Source: Nitrospira sp. ST-bin5 (GTDB lineage Bacteria; Nitrospirota; Nitrospiria; Nitrospirales; Nitrospiraceae). Taken from it: 34,677 bases of DNA. Numbering within the stretch: position 1 is the stretch's first letter; every line of letters starts with the position of its first letter. Shown one piece after another: positions 22,026 to 29,084 of the stretch. The DNA lies in NCBI GenBank assembly GCA_002083555.1, contig MSXN01000016.1:12673-47349 (forward strand), written 5' to 3'. Under the pieces are notes generated by a model that saw nothing but the letters and a program-made list of their open reading frames with translations, made no database searches and had not been told where the DNA came from. Both the position numbers and the translations under genes were made by a program.

Positions 22026-25000
22026 GTGAGAATTGAGCGGAGATTTACCCGTCGCGGCCAGGGCCCCTACGAGGGTCTCACGTTCGTCAAGCGGTCGTCG
22101 GAGATTCGTAATCCAGACGGATCTACGGTGTTCAAACTTGAGAACATTGATGTGCCTGAACAGTGGTCTCAATTGGCCATTGATATTCTCGCCCAGAAGT
22201 ATTTTCGGAAAGCGGGTGTGCCTCAGAAGGATGCAGCGGGCAATCCTTTGGTGGGTGCCGATGGGAAACCGGTATTGGGTAGTGAGCGTGATGCCCGCCA
22301 GGTTTTCGAACGGCTTGCCGGTTGTTGGACGCATTGGGGCAAAGAGTACGGCTATTTTAAGACGCCGGAGGATAGCGAGGCTTTTCAGGACGAGGTCGGC
22401 TACATGTTGGCCAGACAGATGGCCGCGCCCAATTCACCGCAATGGTTCAATACCGGGTTGCATTACGCCTATGGGCTTTCAGGTCCGGCGCAGGGACACT
22501 ATTACGTCGATCCCAAGAGCCGTGAGGTGGTGAAGTCGACCAACGCCTTTGAGCATCCCCAGCCCCATGCCTGTTTTATCCAGTCCGTCGATGATGACCT
22601 CGTCAACGAAAACGGGATCATGGATTTGTGGGTGCGGGAAGCCAGGCTGTTTAAGTATGGATCAGGAACCGGAACCAACTTTTCCCGTTTGCGAGGAGAC
22701 GGTGAAGGCTTATCCGGCGGCGGTCGGTCGTCCGGCCTGATGTCTTTCCTCAAGATCGGAGATCGTGCAGCCGGTGCTATCAAGTCCGGCGGCACCACCA
22801 GGCGTGCGGCCAAGATGGTGTGTCTGGACCTCGATCATCCCGACATCGAAGAATTCATCGATTGGAAAGTCATCGAAGAGCAAAAAGTGGCCGCGATGGT
22901 CACAGGATCAAAGATCTGCGCGCAGCGGTTGAATGCGGTGTTGAAGGCCTGCCACGTCGTCGATAGCATGGGCCAGACGAAGGCAGAGATCGATCCAAAG
23001 AAAAATCCTGTCTTACGGGAAGCGCTGGCCGCCGCTCGCCGGGATATGGTGCCGGAAGCCTATGTGCATCGCATGTATGCCTATGCCCAACAGGGGTTTA
23101 CCCATTTTGTGTTTCATGAGTACGACACGAACTGGGATGGGAGAGCCTATCAGACGGTCTCTGGGCAGAACTCCAATAACAGCGTCAGAATCCCGAATGA
23201 GTTTTTCAAAGCGCTTGAGAACGACAGCGATTGGCAGTTGAAACGTCGGATCGACGGCAAGGTCTGCAAGACCATTAAGGCCAGCGATCTTTGGGATCGG
23301 ATTGCCTGGGCGGCGTGGATCTGTGCCGATCCCGGCACGCAGTACGACACGACGATCAATGAATGGCATACCTGTCCGGAGGATGGGCGGATCAACGCCT
23401 CCAATCCCTGTTCCGAATACATGTTTCTGGACGATACGGCCTGCAACCTGGCCTCGCTCAATCTGGCGTTGTTTTATACGGCGGACGGACAGTTTGAACT
23501 CGAGAATTTCAGGCATGCCGTGCGCCTCTGGACGATCGTGCTGGAGATCAGCGTATTGATGGCCTCGTTCCCGAGTAAATCGATTGCGGAGCGAAGCTAT
23601 CAGTTCCGTACGCTGGGGTTGGGCTATGCCAATCTCGGAACGGTGTTAATGCGGCAGGGGATTCCATATGACTCTCCCAAAGCCATGGCAATCTGTGGAG
23701 CGATTACGTCGATCATGACCGGAGAGTCGTATAGCACCTCGGCGGAAATGGCCGCGGAACTTTGGCCATTCCCGGGATATACGAAAAATCGCGACCAGAT
23801 GCTGCGCGTTATCCGCAATCACCGGCGGGCGGCCTATAATACCGCGGCGGATGAATATGAGGGGTTGTCGATCGTTCCGATGGGCATTCAGCCGGAGCAT
23901 TGCCCGCCGGATCTGCTCATCGCCGCCCGCCGGGCCTGGGATCGGGCCTTGGAACTCGGAACGGCCTATGGTTATCGCAATGCACAGGTGACGGTGATTG
24001 CGCCAACCGGCACCATCGGGTTGGTGATGGATTGTGATACCACCGGGATCGAGCCGGACTTTGCCTTGGTGAAGTTCAAGAAACTGGCCGGCGGCGGGTA
24101 CTTCAAGATCATCAACCAGAGTATTCCTCAGGCCCTCACGACCATGGGGTATTCCGAGAGCCAGATTCAGGACATCATCCGCTATTGCGTCGGTGCGCAG
24201 ACGCTCAAGGGCGCGCCCTTCATCAATCATGAGACTCTGCGCAATAGAGGGTTTGACGATGCCGCGTTGGAACGGCTTGAAAGTAACCTGGTCCAGGCGT
24301 TTGAAATCGCGTTTATGTTCAACAAGTTTACCTTGGGTGAAACGTTTTGTATCGAGAAGCTCGGCTTGACCGATGCACAGCTGGCCGAAACGAACTTCAA
24401 CATGCTCAAGGCGCTGGGGTTCACCCAGGAAGAAATTGCCGCGGCCAACGAGTATTGCTGCGGCACGATGACCGTCGAAGGGGCGCCGCATTTGAAAGCC
24501 GAGCATCTGCCGGTTTTCGATTGCGCCAACCGTTGCGGGCGGATCGGCCAGCGGTTCATCCACGTCGATGCCCATATCCGCATGATGGCCGCGGCGCAGC
24601 CGTTTATCAGCGGCGCCATCAGCAAGACCATCAACATGCCGGCGGAGGCCACGCTTGACGAGGTCAAGTCAGCCTATCAGTTCGCGTGGAAGAGCATGGT
24701 GAAGGCTGTTGCGCTCTATCGGGACGGCTCGAAGTTGAGCCAGCCGCTGAGTTCATCGAGCGATGGGGAGAAGACCGTCGAGGCGCCTGTCGACACGGTG
24801 TCGGCTGCCGCAGCGAAAATTACTGAGCGTGTGCTGGTCCGCTATCTGGCCAAGCGGCGACCGTTGCCGGGACGGCGAAACGGCTATACCCAAAAAGCCG
24901 TTGTCGGCGGGCACAAGCTGTATTTGCGAACCGGTGAGTATGAAGACGGCACGGTTGGCGAGATTTTCCTGGATATGCACAAGGAAGGCGCCGCGTTCCG

Positions 25001-25559
25001 GAGTCTGATGAACTGCTTTGCCATCGCGATTTCTTTGGGCCTGCAGCATGGAGTTCCGTTGGAAGAATTTGTCGAGGCCTTTGTGTTTACTCGGTTCGAG
25101 CCGAATGGGCCGGTCAAGCTGAATGATCGCATTAAGATGTCGACGTCGATCATCGACTACATCTTCCGTGAGTTGGCCGTGACCTATCTGGATCGGTACG
25201 ATTTGGCGCAGGTCAAAGAGGACGATCTTCGGATGGATTCGATGAAGATGGATGAGCAAGATCCGGAATGTGTGGATGAAGAAGCGGACCTTGCTGCGCT
25301 GGCAAAATCATCGGTGGACATGGAGCATCTGCCGATTCGTCGGAATGGAACAAAAGAGAATGGGAACGGAAACGGTCATACCCTGGCCGCGCGTAAAGTC
25401 GAGCTGATCCGTGAGACTCTGACATTGACTGAGGTGCAGAGTGCCAAGGTCAAGGGCTATGAAGGCGATCCCTGTCCAGAGTGCAAACAATTTACGATGG
25501 TACGAAACGGCACCTGTCTGAAGTGCGTGAGCTGCGGCGCGACGAATGGATGTTCATAA
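22026..25559 (+). CDS. nrdJ: Class II adenosylcobalamin-dependent ribonucleotide reductase
   Basis: This enzyme reduces ribonucleotides to deoxyribonucleotides using vitamin B12 to make the thiyl radical, with or without oxygen. It has 1177 residues, typical of the large NrdJ form. Active-site residues can be placed: Asn460, radical Cys462 and Glu464 in SNPCSEY; the redox pair Cys183 (PHACFIQS) and Cys473 (TACNLASLNL). The 11-residue gap from Cys462 to Cys473 equals that in the Thermotoga and Lactobacillus enzymes. A TSCPD-type domain (about 950-1050) precedes a C-terminal zinc ribbon with two CxxC pairs (CPECK, CLKCVSC) plus a last Cys. No ATP-cone is seen at the N-terminus, so dATP shut-off of activity is unlikely. 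The GTG start at 22026 follows GAAGGAGG. Control is through the NrdR boxes upstream. Confidence 0.95.
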   Translation: MRIERRFTRRGQGPYEGLTFVKRSSEIRNPDGSTVFKLENIDVPEQWSQLAIDILAQKYFRKAGVPQKDAAGNPLVGADGKPVLGSERDARQVFERLAGCWTHWGKEYGYFKTPEDSEAFQDEVGYMLARQMAAPNSPQWFNTGLHYAYGLSGPAQGHYYVDPKSREVVKSTNAFEHPQPHACFIQSVDDDLVNENGIMDLWVREARLFKYGSGTGTNFSRLRGDGEGLSGGGRSSGLMSFLKIGDRAAGAIKSGGTTRRAAKMVCLDLDHPDIEEFIDWKVIEEQKVAAMVTGSKICAQRLNAVLKACHVVDSMGQTKAEIDPKKNPVLREALAAARRDMVPEAYVHRMYAYAQQGFTHFVFHEYDTNWDGRAYQTVSGQNSNNSVRIPNEFFKALENDSDWQLKRRIDGKVCKTIKASDLWDRIAWAAWICADPGTQYDTTINEWHTCPEDGRINASNPCSEYMFLDDTACNLASLNLALFYTADGQFELENFRHAVRLWTIVLEISVLMASFPSKSIAERSYQFRTLGLGYANLGTVLMRQGIPYDSPKAMAICGAITSIMTGESYSTSAEMAAELWPFPGYTKNRDQMLRVIRNHRRAAYNTAADEYEGLSIVPMGIQPEHCPPDLLIAARRAWDRALELGTAYGYRNAQVTVIAPTGTIGLVMDCDTTGIEPDFALVKFKKLAGGGYFKIINQSIPQALTTMGYSESQIQDIIRYCVGAQTLKGAPFINHETLRNRGFDDAALERLESNLVQAFEIAFMFNKFTLGETFCIEKLGLTDAQLAETNFNMLKALGFTQEEIAAANEYCCGTMTVEGAPHLKAEHLPVFDCANRCGRIGQRFIHVDAHIRMMAAAQPFISGAISKTINMPAEATLDEVKSAYQFAWKSMVKAVALYRDGSKLSQPLSSSSDGEKTVEAPVDTVSAAAAKITERVLVRYLAKRRPLPGRRNGYTQKAVVGGHKLYLRTGEYEDGTVGEIFLDMHKEGAAFRSLMNCFAIAISLGLQHGVPLEEFVEAFVFTRFEPNGPVKLNDRIKMSTSIIDYIFRELAVTYLDRYDLAQVKEDDLRMDSMKMDEQDPECVDEEADLAALAKSSVDMEHLPIRRNGTKENGNGNGHTLAARKVELIRETLTLTEVQSAKVKGYEGDPCPECKQFTMVRNGTCLKCVSCGATNGCS

Positions 25560-25581
25560 GTCTTATGTAAGGGGGTCATCC

Positions 25582-25989
25582 ATGAGTACGATCTTACGTG
25601 AAAAAGGGATTGAGACGATTCACGACCAGGTCGTTAGTGAGGCGGCCCAGCGATGGGCCAGGGCGTTTCACTGCAAGGTCACAATTAGGACAACGTCGGG
25701 TCATAATCCTTGGGCGGATCCTGGCCAGCAATCGGACATCGCCGGATGGTCATTTAGCCCGCGCGGCAATAGTATGCAATGGATGGCCGAAGTCGAAACC
25801 GAGGATTCGCTCCAGAATCCCGATACCCAGTATAAGTGGAAGCGCTCCGCCGTTGCCGGCGTACCGATGTATCTGCTGATCCCGCGGGGGAACCGGGCAC
25901 AGGCCGAAAAGATCGCTGCGTCAATCGATCTCCGGTTCAGTAGCATCTATGAGTACGGCTTTGTGAATGGTGTGGTGCAAATTCTCTAA
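25582..25989 (+). CDS. Small protein, possible PD-(D/E)XK-type fold
   Basis: This encodes 135 residues. The pattern is helix (TIHDQVVSEAAQRWARAF), strand, an Asp in QQSDIAGWSF, and then MQWMAEVETEDSL, in which a D is followed about 20 residues later by E-x-E. Next come Y-K-W-K-R and VPMYLLIPRGNRAQAEKIA. This order resembles small restriction-endonuclease-like domains, but the usual catalytic lysine is not in the expected place (EVE rather than E-x-K), so activity is doubtful. The ATG at 25582 follows AAGGGGG, and the gene begins 22 bases after nrdJ, so it is very likely in the nrdJ transcript. The longer frame from 25546 overlaps nrdJ and is not used. Its role is unknown; a link to DNA metabolism is suggested by position only. 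Confidence 0.68.
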   Translation: MSTILREKGIETIHDQVVSEAAQRWARAFHCKVTIRTTSGHNPWADPGQQSDIAGWSFSPRGNSMQWMAEVETEDSLQNPDTQYKWKRSAVAGVPMYLLIPRGNRAQAEKIAASIDLRFSSIYEYGFVNGVVQIL

Positions 25990-26026
25990 CGGCTTCTTTG
26001 TGCTTCCATGAGATGCCTTGATTCTG

Positions 26027-26043
26027 ATGCTGTACGTCAGCAT
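26027..26043 (+). terminator. Weak stem-loop after the nrdJ transcript
   Basis: ATGCTG and CAGCAT can pair across a 5-base loop, followed by TTCATC. It lies about 40 bases after the last gene of the nrdJ transcript. The stem is short and there is no proper T run, so the terminator call is tentative. Confidence 0.25.
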
Positions 26044-26095
26044 TTCATCGATGAGTCTTATCGCGAAAGATGATTTCAGGTCGGCCTAGTGCTCT

Positions 26096-26266
26096 GTGGG
26101 CCAATTGAACGCGCGGATTGAGGAGAGGCAAAAGGAGCTGGCTGATGATGAACAGTTGGAAGCCATGGCGTGTCTGCTGTCCTGGAATGCGAGGGGCGTT
26201 GAGGCAGTCGATGAGGAGCCTCCGGCGCTCAGTACGGTACGACTGTGGGAGAAGGACTCAGGGTAA
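26096..26266 (+). CDS. Possible small acidic protein, 56 residues
   Basis: A frame from GTG 26096 (or TTG 26105) to TAA 26264-26266 reads as a plausible acidic, helical protein: NARIEERQKELADDEQLEAM, then LLSWNARGVEAVDEEPPAL. Composition and codon choice look much more protein-like than the overlapping frame that starts at 26118. No ribosome-binding site is visible. It could be a small gene or the remnant of a longer one. The rest of 25990-26423 shows nothing else apart from the weak stem-loop and the AAGGAGGAG site of the next gene. Confidence 0.33.
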   Translation: MGQLNARIEERQKELADDEQLEAMACLLSWNARGVEAVDEEPPALSTVRLWEKDSG

Positions 26267-26423
26267 GGCTAGCCTCTGCTCGCGCATCAAACATCTCTAC
26301 AAGTCTTGGTCTCCATTGAAAGACTCCGGGTTGGATGAGCACGAAAGTTGAATTCTCCCGAGATCCCAGGTGTCACTGAATCGCCTCTATCTTTGATTTC
26401 GACCGCAAGGAGGAGTAGCCCCA

Positions 26424-26834
26424 ATGCCAACAACAACACAGTTAGTCATTAGCGGACAGAGCAAGCCAGGCGTGATGGCTCAGGTGGCTGCTGTTTTAGG
26501 AGAGGCGGGGGTCAATATCAAGGCGTTCTCGGCGCCCGAGGTGACGGGAACCGGAAAGCTGCGCTTACTTGTCGCGGATCTTGACGGGGCTCGAGTGGCA
26601 TTGAAGGCCGCGAAGATTAAGTTCAAGGAAGAAACGGCTCTTCTGTTGAGCTTGAAAAACCAACCGGGTGCGCTCATGGATGTGGCCGACCTGCTGACGC
26701 AAAATCGCATCAATATCAAATGCGGCTATTGCACACCCTCGCGCGAGGGGAAGCGTGCGATTGTCGTCCTGACCGTCTCGAATACGAACAAGGCGTTGGC
26801 GCTGCTCCAAGACCAATCGCTAGATGAGTTCTAG
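26424..26834 (+). CDS. Tandem ACT-domain protein
   Basis: This encodes 136 residues made of two ACT domains and nothing else. The first (LVISGQSKPGVMAQVAAVLG, then AGVNIKAFSAPE) and the second (LLLSLKNQPGALMDVADLLT, then RINIKCGYCTPS) each show the beta-x-x-x-P-G-x-x-x-x-V-A-x-x-L pattern. ACT domains bind amino acids or other small molecules and regulate partner enzymes. Stand-alone tandem copies are usually sensors. AAGGAGGAG lies upstream of the ATG. The rlpA-like gene starts 3 bases after its stop, so they are co-transcribed. Confidence 0.85.
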   Translation: MPTTTQLVISGQSKPGVMAQVAAVLGEAGVNIKAFSAPEVTGTGKLRLLVADLDGARVALKAAKIKFKEETALLLSLKNQPGALMDVADLLTQNRINIKCGYCTPSREGKRAIVVLTVSNTNKALALLQDQSLDEF

Positions 26835-26837
26835 AGC

Positions 26838-27524
26838 ATGAAGGGCTCAAAGCCCGTTTCGGTCCGTCCTTCCCTTACTTTTACTTTTGCCGCGGCGCTC
26901 TTGGTCTGCACGGTTTTCACCGCTTGCCAATCCCAACCATCTCCAATTCACCGATTCCCTGGATATCCTGTCGGGTTTAATGAGCGAGGGGTTGCGTCCT
27001 GGTATGGTCCTGGATTCCACGGAAACAAGACCGCGAACGGAGAACGGTACGACATGCACAAACTGACGGCAGCGCACAGGACGTTGCCCCTTGGCTCTAT
27101 TGCCGTTGTGCGATCGGTTTCCACGGGAAGACAGGTCACAGTGCGCATCAACGATCGTGGTCCATTTGCCAAGGGGCGGGTACTTGATCTGTCGCTGGCC
27201 GGGGCTGAAGCGATAGGAATGACCGGAACTGGAACTGATCAGATTGAGCTTCAGGTGGTTGGATATCAGGTCAGACCTGAAGGGATGGGGGTTTTGCGGG
27301 TTCAGGTAGGGGCTTTTGCAGATCCTCTGAACGCCCGAGGGTTGTTCGAGCAGGTCGGGGCCCAGTACCCGGGTGGTCGCGTCGTGCAGGTGGAATTATC
27401 TGAGGGCAGAAGATATCGGGTGCAAGTGGGGCAGTTTTTGACCGAAGCTGATGCCCAGACCGCCTCATCAAGGCTGGACGCTCAGTATCATCTTCAATCC
27501 TTTGTGGTGCGGGACGACGGGTAG
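26838..27524 (+). CDS. rlpA: Septal-ring lytic transglycosylase RlpA
   Basis: This is an outer-membrane lipoprotein that cleaves naked glycan strands during cell separation. It has 228 residues. The lipobox VFTAC puts the lipid on Cys30. The double-psi beta-barrel (about 50-140) begins GVASWYGPGFHGNKTANGERYD and contains LTAAHRTLPLG and VRINDRGPF. Glu69, Asp72, His80 and Asp106 sit at the spacing of the conserved RlpA active-site set. A C-terminal SPOR domain (about 145-225, VLRVQVGAFADPLNA; YRVQVGQFLTEADA) binds denuded peptidoglycan at the septum. It lies 3 bases after the ACT gene with no strong ribosome-binding site, so translation is probably coupled. Confidence 0.92.
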   Translation: MKGSKPVSVRPSLTFTFAAALLVCTVFTACQSQPSPIHRFPGYPVGFNERGVASWYGPGFHGNKTANGERYDMHKLTAAHRTLPLGSIAVVRSVSTGRQVTVRINDRGPFAKGRVLDLSLAGAEAIGMTGTGTDQIELQVVGYQVRPEGMGVLRVQVGAFADPLNARGLFEQVGAQYPGGRVVQVELSEGRRYRVQVGQFLTEADAQTASSRLDAQYHLQSFVVRDDG

Positions 27525-27647
27525 ATCATACGTAGTGAAGCGTAGATCCCTTTCAATAGTCGGCGAGTCTATCTTCGATCAGGCATATTCGAACTGATTG
27601 ATATTCCTGTCAGTTTCTTTAAATCTCTTGCCCCTTCCCGGCTGGTG

Positions 27648-27674
27648 TGATAGATCTATCATCCGATGATCATC
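27648..27674. promoter_or_regulatory. Two adjacent palindromes, possible operator
   Basis: A perfect 14-base palindrome, TGATAGATCTATCA (27648-27661), is followed after 3 bases by a perfect 10-base one, GATGATCATC (27665-27674). They lie in the 279-base gap between rlpA and the CNNM/CBS gene, about 130 bases upstream of the latter. Such tandem dyads are typical of regulator sites, but no regulator can be named. Confidence 0.35.
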
Positions 27675-27764
27675 ATAACTCCCACATGGTCCGTTGAATC
27701 TGGTCAGTCAGGGGAAGCGCTGCTTTCTCTCTGCTGCAGAATCCACGCTGTTCGCCCTTTCAGG

Positions 27765-27781
27765 CTAGCCTTCGTGGCTAG
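27765..27781 (+). promoter_or_regulatory. Stem-loop in the leader of the CNNM/CBS gene
   Basis: CTAGCC and GGCTAG pair across a TTCGT loop, 22 bases before the ATG at 27804. The hairpin could affect translation or mark the end of a small transcript; there is no T run after it. Confidence 0.3.
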
Positions 27782-27803
27782 TCGTCCCTAATCAAGAGCC
27801 CTC

Positions 27804-29084
27804 ATGGATATTCTGATCCTACTAGCATTGATAGGGTTATCTGCCGTCATTTCGACGGCTGAGATCGGATTCTTTTCGGTCAATGAGACCCGTCTTCGCG
27901 CTCTTGCCAAGAATGGTAACAAACGGGCATCCATGGCGCTGACGCTCCGAAGTGACCCCCAAAGGCTTCTTTCCACCATTCTTGTCGGAGACCGGCTGGT
28001 AGGAACCGCCATCCCAATGTATGCCACCTTCATTACCCTGAATGCCTACGGCGGGAAAACCGTATTTGAGGAGGCTATCGCCGTGATGGTGGGCGTCCTG
28101 ACGTTCGTCCTGCTGGTGTCGGTGGACGTTATTCCAAAGACGTTGGCTGCCAAATTTGCCGTGCCGGTCACCCTGAACATGGCTTATCCCGTCTACGGCG
28201 TCCAGATTTTCCTTAAGCCGCTCCTGTTTCTCATGGTGCCGCTCATTCAAAAGCTGACCGGCGGCAAGGGCCTCACTCTCCCCTTAGTCACTGAGGAAGA
28301 ACTCAAGATCATGCTGGATGAGGGTGGGAAGGCCGGCGAGTTGGAGTCCGAAGAAGTAAAGATGATCAAGAATGTCTTTCAGTTGAAAGATATTACGGCG
28401 GAAGATGCCATGACTCCGCGCATCTACGTCTTCTCTCTGGACGGGAATTTGCGGCTCAAGGAAGCGCAGGAGTTGCTGTATAACTCGAAGTATTCACGTA
28501 TTCCGGTCTACGACGGGACGCTGGATAACATTACCGGGGTGCTCTATAAGACCAAAGCATTGACCGAACTGGCGAAGGGCCGATCAGATGTCCGACTCAG
28601 GGATATCGCCCATCCGGCTCTGTTTGTGCCGGCAGGGAAAACTGCTGATGATTTGATGAAGCAATTCCAACAGGAAAAGCGTCATATGGGGATCGTCGTC
28701 AATGAGTATGGCGGCGTGATGGGACTGGTTACGCTGGAAGACCTGCTGGAGGAGGTGGTCGGTGAAATTGTCGATGAGACGGATATTACTGAAGAGCTGA
28801 TTAAGCGAATCGGGAAGAACCAGATTCTGGTCCATGGGAGGACCGAAGTAAGGAAGGTCAACGACTTCTTAAAGGTCGATCTCGGCGACGAGGCTCTGAC
28901 CATTGGTGGGCTCATTCAGGGAGAACTCGGCCGTATCCCCAAAGCGGGGGAAGAACTCCACATCGCCCATTGCCGTTTAGTGGTACACGAGGCAGATCCC
29001 CGATCGATCCGCAGTGTGAACATTTATAAAGAAGAAAAGACTCCTGCCCCTGTGGAAACGCCTTCGCTGAATCCTGTCAGCTAG
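27804..29084 (+). CDS. CNNM/CBS-domain membrane protein (HlyC/CorC family)
   Basis: This encodes 426 residues. The N-terminal CNNM (DUF21) membrane domain spans about 1-150, with LIGLSAVISTAEIGFFSVNE at the start. Two CBS repeats follow: about 190-255 (AMTPRIYVFSLDG; YSRIPVYDG) and about 260-320 (GIVVNEYGGVMGLVTLEDLLEE). A CorC_HlyC domain (about 330-410) closes it. The family includes MpfA-type magnesium exporters and CNNM proteins; older names such as hemolysin are misleading. Two membrane-domain motifs differ from the common form: the G-E before the I-P-K is V-D, and the G-N in the first half is G-D (TILVGDRLVG). It overlaps the convergent ligA by 8 bases. Magnesium transport is inferred from the family. 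Confidence 0.87.
   Translation: MDILILLALIGLSAVISTAEIGFFSVNETRLRALAKNGNKRASMALTLRSDPQRLLSTILVGDRLVGTAIPMYATFITLNAYGGKTVFEEAIAVMVGVLTFVLLVSVDVIPKTLAAKFAVPVTLNMAYPVYGVQIFLKPLLFLMVPLIQKLTGGKGLTLPLVTEEELKIMLDEGGKAGELESEEVKMIKNVFQLKDITAEDAMTPRIYVFSLDGNLRLKEAQELLYNSKYSRIPVYDGTLDNITGVLYKTKALTELAKGRSDVRLRDIAHPALFVPAGKTADDLMKQFQQEKRHMGIVVNEYGGVMGLVTLEDLLEEVVGEIVDETDITEELIKRIGKNQILVHGRTEVRKVNDFLKVDLGDEALTIGGLIQGELGRIPKAGEELHIAHCRLVVHEADPRSIRSVNIYKEEKTPAPVETPSLNPVS

Noticed and set aside
26118..26351. Plus-strand frame of 77 codons
   Set aside because: It is Arg/Cys/Trp-rich; the other frame over the same bases (26096-26266) looks far more protein-like.
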